From Dromaius novaehollandiae (taxonomy: Eukaryota > Chordata > Aves > Casuariiformes > Dromaiidae): a stretch of DNA of 64,000 bases. This document shows, one piece after another, positions 54,307 through 64,000 of the stretch. The notes under the pieces are model-generated. The model was not told where the DNA came from. It saw nothing but the letters and a program-made list of their open reading frames with translations, and made no database searches. The first letter of the stretch is position 1. Every line of letters starts with the position of its first letter. Location: the NCBI RefSeq assembly GCF_036370855.1, contig NC_088112.1, positions 496,001 through 560,000 on the forward strand, written 5' to 3'. The translations under genes and the position numbers were made by a program.

Positions 54307-54420
54307 GCAGGATGTCCCAAACCTTTGACATCTACATAATCCATGTAAAACTGTTATGCCTAAATATGCACTCATAAAGCAGCATATTTAGCAATAGCAA
54401 GAAATGGCTGTTAGAATCAG
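54307..54420 (+). repeat. Dispersed repeat, copy 2, right part
   Basis: Opens with the second GCAGG and resumes the 51890-52070 sequence. Confidence 0.8.
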
Positions 54421-54639
54421 ATATCCAGAGCTTGTTTGCACACATGCACAGAAGAATAATGTGGTTAAAATGAAATGGAAAGCGTGAGCTAGCCAAATAC
54501 GAGCCTGCAATTCAAAAACAGAATCCTTGAGAGTGGTATTATTGCTCGACTAGCCATTCTCTGCAATAACCCTAGCCACTAATTTTAGCTCAAAGCATTT
54601 CTGCAGTTTCTTAAGGGAGGCTATATGGCAGCTGCCTCT
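54421..54639. other. Stretch without a recognised feature
   Basis: Nothing identified. Confidence 0.4.
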
Positions 54640-55720
54640 GGTGGGCTCCGGGACATGGGGATACCTCCTACCTGGCTGCTGGGGCTCAGCCTGGTGTGCC
54701 TGGGACCCCGAGGTCTCTCCGTTCCAGGCTGATAGATGTGGCTCCTGCTCTCCCATTTGCAGGTCCAACAAGTAGTGAGGCTGAGTGTGTAATCTCAGAC
54801 ACACATACACATGACACTAACACGCAGATGACACTAACATGTAGCTGTAGCCAGCTACACAGACTGCCACAGACAAGGTGATGCCTTCAACAATACCTAC
54901 TTAAAACCCTAAGAGAACCCACATAAAACATAAGTATAGATAGCCAAGTCCCCTTCTTCCTCTATGGCTAGCAAAGATTGAAGGCCACTGGTGAATGCAC
55001 ACACGCTCTCACTCTCTAGTTCACAAACACATGCATATTTTTGGGTCTCTCAAATGTCAGTATGGATCCTCTGTCCATTTGATATCCCTGCCCAGATCCT
55101 GAGACCCCTTATCCACCATACAGGCCTCCTAGTTGCTTGCTAGTCCCTCCCAATGGTCTCTAATGAGCAGATACACACAGTCACCCCACAAGCATTCCCA
55201 CACTCACAGATGCCTCAAATATCAGCGAGGGCCCTCTGCCTGTCCAATATCCCTGTCTGGTCCCTGGATGTCTGACTCACTGGCTAGTCCAGCTTGAGGT
55301 TTGCTAGCAAATTACACACACACACACCCTCAGGTTAGGGGAGAATATAAACACTCTGGCCCCTTCCCAGGAGCTGTTGCCCAGGCACACGGGTACTACA
55401 ACTCCTGGTCCAGCTCCAGATGCTGCCATTGAGACTCCCACTTGCTCTAGTTGCTCACACAGCAGACACAGGAGCCATAATTACCTGAGATCTGACTCCG
55501 GTTGCTGGCCCCGAATTCACTCATGCTGGTCCCCCCAGTAGCTGGCACTCCTGACACAAGGCCCCATAACCCTGTGGTCCCAACAACTACTGATGCTGGA
55601 ACTCTCTCTCACTTTAGTTTCTGGCAGCACAGGCACAGGGGCCACCACTGCCTAAGGTCTAACTTCAGTTGCTGGCCCCAAATTCACTCACTCTTGCCTC
55701 TCCAGCTGTTGGCATCTAGA
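54640..55720 (+). repeat. Degenerate simple-repeat-rich region
   Basis: Repeated TTGCTGGCC, CAGTTGCTGGC and ACACACACAC pieces, similar in style to 46051-46600, including a CA run at 55312-55327. Period is irregular. Confidence 0.5.
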
Positions 55721-58257
55721 CCTTATAGAACTCACACATGGATTACAAATGAGAAAATGAGATTACACAGAAAGATAGTTAAGAAAGCATTTGATAAGAG
55801 GAGTGCAATGATCAGGTGCAGGGCTCAATCAGACAAGCGTACTGGCAGGCCCCTGTTTACATGTGACTAGCCTTTTTTATACCCCCTCCTCTCTATTCCC
55901 CCCTTCTTATTCCTCCCTGATTCCCCTCTATCAAATATTTCTTAGTAAGTTTAGCACAGTCCCGTAAGACTCCCCATGAACAATCCAAAATCTTCATGTC
56001 TGCCTTCTTATTAGTTACAAAGTTGGCCATATCCAAAACTGTAATTTCTTAATGGGCTATCGATTAGTATCTGGAGACTTTTGGTCTTTATTATTGTCTC
56101 TGTTATCCCTTTGTCGATCAGGTTGGTGTCTCTGGGTGTTCCATTTATCACTTCACCCTTTGCTTATTGACTTATTTGCTCTGAAAAATGCCCTTGATCA
56201 TATAACCTTAATGAAGCAGATGCTCTCATGGTCCACACACCCTTACACAATCTGCCTGTAATTATATGTACCTGCCATTGGTAGATTACTTAACAAACAA
56301 TGGAATGGACTGATAACAGCATAGAATAAAGCATGGGTTTGGGTCTTATCAAAGAGCTGCAGATGAAGAAGGAAGAAAAGGGGTTGTAAGGTATGTAAAT
56401 TCATCTACTGCATCCAAGTTTCTGGAGATATTTACCTAGCTGCCGAGTATATGTCACACAGTAGAATTTACATTTCTAAGTTATATATCCTTATTTTCAA
56501 AATCTCAGTATCTGGGGCAGACCTGGAGAATGAAAGAACTAAAATGCAATGTTATGATTGTTGGGGGATTGAGGGGAGGATGTTGCAACAAAAAACTTTA
56601 ATAATATTCTAGTTTTCCTGAAAATGAATGTTATTTCTTATGGCTCCTGGTCAACATGTATTCAGACGATATTAAAGGGAACTGCAGAGAGAAGCAGCCA
56701 AAGTATCATTTCTTTATTGTAGAGAACAATGTTTAAAATGCATCATTTTCAATATAACAATATAGTTGCAGATTTTAAATACAGCATTCCCAAGGAAATA
56801 GCAATAATAATATTAAAAATGTCTAAGAATTTTATATTAATATGGAGAATATGAATAGCATTGTACTACTTATAAAAGCTTCTTTACCACGCTGAAAACT
56901 AATTTTTCTAAGTACTAATTTTATTTTCTAGGGACTGTTTTATTTCTGCTCTTACTATCTATTCATTCCTCTGGCTGTTCGATTTTTATGAATGAGGTAC
57001 GGGTGGGGCAATAGGAGATACCTGGAGGATATGAGATGTGAGGAGCTGCAATAGATTTACACTGTTCTTCTACAAGAAAGCTTTTTCAAAATATTTTTCC
57101 TCTTTTGGCTTATCCCTAAATCATGTGAAAGTGTTTTGATATGCCAGTGTAATGTGTACATATGGGAATAACTAAAGACACTAATTTAACACTGATTTAA
57201 AAGGTTAAATGTTCTTAACCAAATGAAAAATGCCATTACTGCTGCCAGTATATCTTCATCTGGATGCTGAGTGTTAGTTTGAATTAGTTTTATTGCTGCT
57301 GTAAAGTTAAACTTTAATCACACAATGTTCTTCACACAAGACGGAGTAGCTGGGTGTGCAGCCCAAACACTTCATCAGTATTTGTTAATGATGGCAACAT
57401 TCCTAATACTCAATGTCTCTTGGGGTCTTGTCAGAGATGAGCAACTGGTATAGTTACACTTACAGATTACATTGAAAGATCAAACATAGACACCTACACA
57501 TTAACATGAAAGTGATAAGCAGTCACTGGGAATCTCTCTTACTTCTGTGTCAGTGTCATGTGCCTTACTCTGTTGTTCATCCACGGTATTGGAGTGTAGG
57601 AATTTTGTCACAAAAGCAAAAAAAACTCACTAGTTTTACACAGCAATTTAAGGCACTAACTCCATCTACGAACTCTACCTTGTTTCAGTTGCTATATATA
57701 TGTCAGCATACTGCTCATAGTAGTTACTTCTGCCTTCACTAAACTTTAACATCCATGCAATCACAAGGGTTTATGCTTCCACTCTTTTCTTCTGTTTTAC
57801 AAATAAGTAACTTACCTTGTTACTTTGTTAGTATATTTTTATAACTAATCAGTAACATCCTTTATAAAACAGGAGTTAGTTTTTGCTTGTTCTAAAGAAA
57901 GAAAGCAACCTTGCAAGATTGAAATTTAGGGATTAGTTTGTTTTCTGTTCTGGAGTTTCAGTAAAATGTAAGAATTTCCTTATTTAAATTTGGATGAAAA
58001 TTCTATTTTGTACATATTTAAAAGAAGTTTGCAGGGAACAAAATAAATTCTTCAATGATTGCCCAGTCATTTAATAATGCAGTAAACTATGTTATTTGAA
58101 TTATTCTGATTATGAGAATTCTTGCACTTAGTCCATAAGGAGCTGTTTTGTTTTCATCTCTGTATTAGGGGATATGATTTAAAACATAAATAATTTCTAG
58201 GGCTTTCAAAACTGATACTTCTGTTTTTCTTACACAATGGTGTTTCTCTGTACCTAG
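55721..58257. other. Stretch upstream of the SI-type gene
   Basis: AT-rich. About 55800-56040 resembles 24980-25330. The rest may hold the promoter and a non-coding first exon of the gene at 58258, as in mammalian SI, but no TATA box, HNF1 or CDX2 site could be assigned with confidence. Confidence 0.4.
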
Positions 58258-58381
58258 ATGGGAAAGAGGAAGTTCAGTGGATTGGAAATAGCACTAATTG
58301 TCCTGTTTTGTTTGGTGGTGATCATAGCCTGTGTCTCCATTGCACTTTTGGCAACAGGACAAACTGCACGCAAAAGTACAC
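58258..58381 (+). CDS. SI: SI/MGAM-type alpha-glucosidase, coding exon 1
   Basis: A 124-bp exon after CTGTACCTAG, starting exactly at the ATG (58258) and ending before GTAAGT. It encodes a short basic cytoplasmic tail (MGKRKFSGLE) and a type II signal anchor (IALIVLFCLVVIIACVSIAL), then a brief stalk. The FSGLEI anchor resembles sucrase-isomaltase, the intestinal brush-border enzyme that splits sucrose and alpha-glucans. It ends one base into a codon, matching the next exon. A maltase-glucoamylase orthologue is the main alternative. The Ser/Thr-rich stalk of the mammalian protein is almost absent. The gene continues on the + strand beyond the window. Confidence 0.82.
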
Positions 58382-59196
58382 GTAAGTATTTATCATTGCT
58401 TCCATAGAACCAGAAAAATGTTCCTGAGCTTGAATTGTTCAGGTCTGTTTGATAAAATAATCATGCTATGAATCTTCAGAAACTGGTTCCTACCCTTTGG
58501 CTCTGATAGGAATAATTTCAATGACTATCAGAATTAGATTTGTCAAGAACATTGAAGTTCAAACAAAAAAAGAGCATAAGCATTTCTCTGTTGTACTTTG
58601 CAAAGTCATTGTTTCACTGTGGCGATTGGTGTCATTATTATATTTTTAACATTAACCAAAGGTAAACCATAGTCATGGCTTCTTACAGATAACATGAATA
58701 GTGGTAAACGTAAGAAATAAACTTCATGATTCTTCTGGCTCATTAAGGGCCATAAAAAACCTTTTATCCATTCCCCCTAAGCCTGCACTTTCTTTTTCTT
58801 CAGTTTGTTTTTTCAACACAGAAAGAATATAAGTTCAATATTTCTGAATATAAAGCATCACTGAGAGAGAGACAAGAAAGGACGGGGACTATTCAGGAGT
58901 AAGCCATATTGCATGGAGATAAACTTATAGCCATAAAAACCTGTAATGTTTCCTTCTAATGTTTTGGCACTTCAGAAACCATTTGTCTTACAGATTTGCA
59001 ACCATTTGCATATGGAGACTGCAGCAGTTCGTAGGTATCAGCAATAGTTTAGCCTGATTTGAATTGATAATAATGGTTACAAAATTTCAAGATAGTGAGG
59101 AACAACCTGCAGAAATAGTTAATGATTTTAGAGGTAATCCATATAGTCCTATAATTTAAATACAGATAATAACACATTACTTTATTTCCCTAACAG

Positions 59197-59270
59197 AATT
59201 TGCTCCAGAATGTCCAGCTATAAATTTATCAGAGAGAATTGACTGCATCCCGGATCAAGTGGCATCAAAG
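59197..59270 (+). CDS. SI: SI/MGAM-type gene, coding exon 2 (trefoil start)
   Basis: A 74-bp exon after TTTCCCTAACAG and before GTCTGA, joined in phase across an 815-bp intron. It encodes the first part of a P-type trefoil domain (FAPECPAINLSERIDCIPDQ) with its first two cysteines. The ERIDCIPDQ stretch looks slightly more like maltase-glucoamylase than like sucrase-isomaltase, so the paralogue is not settled. It ends in phase 0. Confidence 0.82.
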
Positions 59271-62200
59271 GTCTGAACACATTATAGAGAGAATTAGAAA
59301 ATGGGCTTTATGCCATAAAGGCTCATGTTTAACTACAAAAAAAAGCATCTATATTACATCAGTGGGTTTTTATCCTTTTTCAATCTGTGAATGCCTGATT
59401 AAAAATAATTTATTTTATAAGGACAAGCAGAAAAGTAGGACCAAATGCAGGTCTGAATGTTGGGGTAACTGATTTGGATGTAGCTTGGCCTTCTGACTGA
59501 GACACCAGTCCTAAGATCTCATCATTTTAATAATAAAGGTATTAACTATTTCTGAATTTGATAATAAAAATGGAAAAACAGTCCATTTAATTCAATATCT
59601 GTGAGAAACTATCAGGTTGTGTTGTGTGTTGCTATGTTATGGCCTGGGCAATGTGCCTCGGCAGGGTGACAAAGGCTTTCACCTTGCTTGGACAAAATGT
59701 GTCAGAGTGGCGGAGAAGAGCAGTAGCTGCTGTTTGGACCAAGGCCAAGAAGCTGCTGATGGGCCAGGGACAAGCAGGGATGGGACTCAGAAAGGAGGGG
59801 AACCAGGAGGACTTGATAGAATTAGTTACAGTTCAAAAGTTCCTGATATGCTGGACTAATATCAAACCCCAAGGAAAGGACCACCCTGCAAGGACACACT
59901 GATGGCAAAGAGCAGTTTACAAATGACCTTATGTTTTCATTTTGCTTCTGCCTCATTCTCAGCCTCGTCCTGCCCCAGGCTGACTTTAGGCTATGAAAGA
60001 CTTTGATATTGCTAAGGAACTCCTTAAAGTAAAGAGGCAGGTAGATCCAACTCACAGCTGTGTCTGACTTGGGGCCCAATTACAGTGCCCTAAATGGAAG
60101 TATGATCATTTTCACTGATTAGTGGTTACTAATCAGTGAGATCTCTGGGCAGAGACCAGGGCTGGAGTTAGACAAAGGCAGAGAAGACAGTGGCCCTGCA
60201 CAGGTTGCCACTGCAGAGGAGTGGTGTACCATAACCCAGCTCTAGCATTGCCCAGCCTGGAGCCCACAAACTCAGGCTGGTTCTCAGGAAAAAGTACAAG
60301 CATTAAGCTCAGGTTTTGAGGTCCTGCCTTCCCAGCTTTACTCCTTTCTATTCCCATCACTTCCTATACAGCCATGTCCCAGCTTACCACAATCCTCATG
60401 CACAAACACAGTTCAGTTGTGCTTACACTTGTGAGAAATCAGGAAGCAACTTTTGCCCAGGTTACAGAAGACAGAGGTTCAAACCACAGCCATGCATCAG
60501 TTCTCTGGAGTGAAAACTGCAGTTTGGAAAATTGTGATTTACCTAAGCTCAAGTTAGTACCTGTTTTGTTTTCATCATTCATCCAAAATATCCTAAAATG
60601 CCAGAAAATGAGCTTTTATAAGCAGAATTACTAAGGATAGAAGTGTGGGAAGAAAATAAATATGTATTAACCATTCAAAGGATTGCTGAAGATAGAAATG
60701 CTGAGAGTAGGTATTTGTTAACTATTCACTGCTGTGGCTATAGCAAACTTTGATTAGATAATAAGAACGTGCCAATGAAAAATGAACTCCTATGACTAGT
60801 GCATGCACTAGTATTTCACTCTACCATTGAAAGGTGGTGTGTTTTTTTTTTTTTTTTCCTAGTAATACCATGTTGACACAGGTTTAACTGTTTGGATTTA
60901 CATAAAAGCAACAGTATAGTTAAGTATATAGTCAAGCTATTATTTTAATCTTTGGTGCTAAGTTCAATGTTCAGAAGCTATCTCACAGCTTATCCCACCA
61001 TAAACTATTTACATGTATCTAAGGTTATCTCTAATTCAGCTTTGGCTTTCTCTCATTGACTTTTTTTTGGTATTGCTATCTATTGTGCTGTTTTTATAGC
61101 TCACAGGGTGTGGTGAGTTTACATCTTTATCTACAGTGTAGTTTTTATAATACTCTTTCAAATACTCTTTTGGTGAACTCTGCTCCTTTCTCTGTGCTAG
61201 GCAAAAAAGATCTTACACTTCTGTTCTGTATGTGCTTCTGTATGCAGCAAGCTTGATATTTCATGTAAATACAAATCTATGGCTTACAGATCTATTAGAT
61301 CTAACTAGAAGAATAGCACCACATAGTAAACTAACTGCTGAAAATTTTCCAAAGAGTATTCATTAGAAGTAGCTGGAAGACATAAAAATGTATTTATGAA
61401 ACTAGAAAGGGGATACTTGCACAACCAGGCTTTAGGATAACCTCTGTTGTTCCAGCTATTTTACTTTGCATGGGATATTTAAATAACCATTGGTCTAGCA
61501 AAGAATAATGAAAGTGATGAAATAACTCTGTAACTGTGTAGTGAGTATATGCTATGTATGAAGGAAAAGAAGGGAACAGAGATCTAATTTTTACAATATT
61601 TAGTCATTAATATGAAAAAGAATTTCAGAGGGAGGGAATAGGTGCTTCTTACTTCTGATTCATTCTGAAATAGCTTATAACCTAGGGAATAAGTAGCTTT
61701 TCTGGTGGGAATTGGTAAGGTGGGAAATTAACACAGGTATTTCAGATCCCTAGTAAGTGTACCTATCTGTGAATCCTTACGGAAAAATGAGTCACCAGTA
61801 TCTCTCCTCCAACCATGGTTTTTGTGTGAAACTTGATCAAAATGACAGGATAAATACGTTCTGATCTGATCACTCCTTGATGGAGGAGAAAGAGATGTAT
61901 ATCTATTTGGTGAACTTGGTTTATCTTGGGTGGTTTTATAGACACTTCTGTGCTCAGTGCTATTGCCACTAAATAACATGTTAACATAGGGTGAATCCCA
62001 GGTTATCAGCTCTGCGAGTTCCGTCTCTGTACTTCCCTTTGGCACTTGCATTATTTCTGGTTAGGAATTGGCTTGTCTTTGTTTTGTTCAAAGTTTAACA
62101 GAAGTATATGCACTTCTCCTACTGGACTCTGTTGCATAACCCAGGGCCAAGACTATTAGCAATAAGACCCAACTTTGGGACACCTCCAGCTATAATAAGC

Positions 62201-63221
62201 TGTGGTATATTTTAAAAGAAACGTGACACAAACACCAGCAATATTTTACAACAGAGAGATGAAGAAAGTGATAGTTTCAACAGTTTTCTGTTAGCTAGCA
62301 GATGGAGGGAGAGGTGGTGGACTTGGGTAGCTGAGATCATTTATGACATAGCCCTTTGCTCTTAGAGAATTTCCTTATATCACTATTACACTTTGACCTG
62401 AGTAATGCATCATTTCTTTAATGACAGAAAATGTGTGGACACGCAAAGAAATGTAATTACCTGAATCTTGCCATTAAATGCAAAATTCATGCAAACAGTG
62501 GATGAGTAAGTTAATTTCTAAGAGCAAAGCAAAGGCAATTTGGTTTACTGGACTGCTAAAAAGAAGTGTAAATGTTAGTGCCACTCCACTCAGGCATATG
62601 TTTTAAACAACAGATTTAATTGTTTGGGGCTTTTTTAAGTTTATTTATCTCAATTTGAGGTTATGCAGAACTAATCTTAACATTTCCGATGTTTGAACAT
62701 TAAATTAAAATGATTAATGACACATCAGTGATGCATCAGATGATCAATGCCACATATGTAGATGTTTATAAGCCAGTACCAAAAGTCATTGTTTTGCTTT
62801 TAGACACAAAATTATTATTTAAAAAAATAGTAAAAACAACCATAATTTTATCCACTTTTCAGTAAATGACTTTTGTTCAGACTATACTGCATCGATCACA
62901 GCTTAAGTGATTCAATAATTTTTTTAAGATTCATTTCTCCTTTGTGGCTTTAAGAAGGAATAAAAGTCCAAAATTCTCTTTTTCTTTTTCAAAACTAAAA
63001 AGTTTCTACTTTGAATCCTGAAAACCACTTTTTTTATATATTCTGTGCCACCAAATTGACCTAATAGATTTTTCATAGAATGAGTTGATTTGATTGCAAA
63101 TATTTTACAGGTTTCTGAAGTTTGAAGTAAAATGCATCTTATGTGTATTTTAATTATTTTAGTATACAAAATTGATTTGTATAAAATCAGCTTACTTGTG
63201 CCATTCATGCCTTTGGATCAG
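59271..63221. other. Large intron of the SI-type gene
   Basis: About 4 kb with no repeat family recognised. An open segment at about 59617-59900 and a splice-flanked cysteine-rich frame at about 62430-62500 exist, but the latter ends in a stop and is not needed for the trefoil. An 18-bp perfect palindrome lies at 60795-60812. Confidence 0.6.
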
Positions 63222-63342
63222 AGCCTCTGCAGCCTTCGTGGCTGCTGCTGGAGTCCCCAGAGTGATTCCAGTGTTCCCTGGTGTTTTTTCTCTTCAAACC
63301 ATGGATACAGAGTGGATGGAGCAGTGCGAACAACTCAGGCAG
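63222..63342 (+). CDS. SI: SI/MGAM-type gene, coding exon 3 (trefoil end)
   Basis: A 121-bp exon after TTTGGATCAG and before GTAAGT, in phase with the exon ending at 59270 after a 3,951-bp intron. It completes the trefoil (SLCSLRGCCW, VPWCFF) with cysteines 3-6, in the spacing of human SI and MGAM. The following YRVDGAVRTTQAG leads into the catalytic module. No intervening exon is needed: the cysteine spacing across the junction is the same as in the mammalian domain. Confidence 0.85.
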
Positions 63343-63429
63343 GTAAGTGGCAGGATAAGCTCCTAGAATTATGTACATTGAACTGTCCATTTCAACACAG
63401 TAATACTGAAACATGTATTTTTTCCTAAG

Positions 63430-63539
63430 GGTTCCAAGCTACATTAACAAGGCTGTCATCACCTTCCCTTTTTGGAAATGATATCAACACTGTCCTCCTC
63501 ACAGGAGAGTATCAGACACAAAATCGCTTCCGGTTCAAG
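63430..63539 (+). CDS. SI: SI/MGAM-type gene, coding exon 4 (start of GH31 N-terminal domain)
   Basis: A 110-bp exon after an 87-bp intron (acceptor CCTAAG, donor AAG|GTTATT). It encodes [20 protein letters not shown], then [16 protein letters not shown], a well-conserved beginning of the GH31 N-terminal beta-sandwich in SI and MGAM. It ends in phase 0; the rest of the gene lies beyond 64000. No defect is seen in the four exons. Confidence 0.85.
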
Positions 63540-64000
63540 GTTATTTTTTTATGCTGTTTGAAGGTTCATGGTATATGCAAGATATTTTTTCTGGCTATTA
63601 CTGTGAAGAAATTAAAAGCTGTGAGGTTATAAGTGCTGGGTTAATTCTCTGCATTGCACTCCCATGATTCCCACTGAAGTGTATCCTTGTACGTCCAAGA
63701 GAATACTATGACCAAGAGATAATGTATCTAACCATGCAAACTAAAATTAATGGAAAGACACAGACTGCCATTTTTAAAGCTTTTTAGGAAAGCCTAGATG
63801 CACAGTGCCCATTCATTCTCAGTCTTTTCAGGCATGGTCAACTGAAATCCTGCTCTTTTGCTTTGAGGTCAATTTATTGCGACATACATCACTTGGGATT
63901 CTGGAACAGTGAGGAGATGGAGCTATGGCTACACTCAGCCACTATCACAAGCCATATGATCATGGTTTAATACAATGGGATTTATGTATGAAAAAAATGC
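63540..64000. other. Intron 4 of the SI-type gene, incomplete
   Basis: Sequence after the donor at 63540; no further exon is recognised before the window end. Confidence 0.6.

Noticed and set aside
46051-55720. Repeated CAGTTGCTGG and short-direct-repeat regions as a CRISPR array
   Set aside because: Repeats are degenerate, unevenly spaced and in a vertebrate genome.
57202-57220. GGTTAAATGTTCTTAACC as an HNF1 site for the SI-type promoter
   Set aside because: The half-sites are spaced too far apart for the HNF1 consensus.
62433-62505. Cysteine-rich frame with splice-like borders in the SI intron
   Set aside because: It ends in a stop before the donor, and the trefoil cysteine spacing is complete without it.

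Overview
The window is eukaryotic and almost certainly from a bird. It carries many CR1 LINE fragments (ORF2 reverse-transcriptase and endonuclease-linker motifs, and the usual CR1 3' end), an alpharetrovirus-type provirus primed by tRNA-Trp, an HU/CCDC81-type gene fragment of the kind multiplied in birds, and the first coding exons of a brush-border alpha-glucosidase (sucrase-isomaltase type). Coding density is very low; most short open frames have no homology or splice support and are not annotated.

Left part (1-18.8 kb): a nearly perfect inverted repeat of 2,685 bp (1-2685 and 13971-16655) flanks an 11.3 kb spacer. The spacer holds the rest of a CR1 element, a CpG-rich block (about 4.15-5.13 kb), a young betaretrovirus-like provirus (ERV1, 5610-10569, + strand) and about 3.4 kb of sequence with no recognised gene. 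Just outside the right arm lie two spliceable exons encoding part of an HU domain of the CCDC81 type.

Middle (18.8-44.7 kb): older CR1 fragments, a diverged segmental duplication (18.8-21.1 kb versus 29.6-36.1 kb), and inside its second copy a young alpharetrovirus-like provirus (ERV2, 30578-35869, - strand). A degenerate minisatellite and a T-rich block follow. Both proviruses have TG...CA LTRs differing at a single base between copies, intact 6-bp target duplications and recognisable primer sites. Both are defective through large internal deletions and frameshifts.

Right part (44.7-64 kb): a tandem array of about 170-bp units split by a solo LTR, a longer CR1 split by a second solo LTR, a duplicated repeat split by a third solo LTR, simple-repeat-rich sequence, and then coding exons 1-4 of an SI/MGAM-type gene on the + strand (58258-63539), continuing past the window end. 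Three solo LTRs could be delimited by TG...CA ends and target duplications.

No bacterial-type operons, CRISPR arrays, tRNA or rRNA genes were seen. The features most worth follow-up are the long inverted repeat beside the HU/CCDC81 fragment, the ERV1 mosaic (betaretroviral gag-dUTPase-protease-RT with an alpharetrovirus-type transmembrane subunit), and the recent arrival of two structurally defective proviruses from different lineages.
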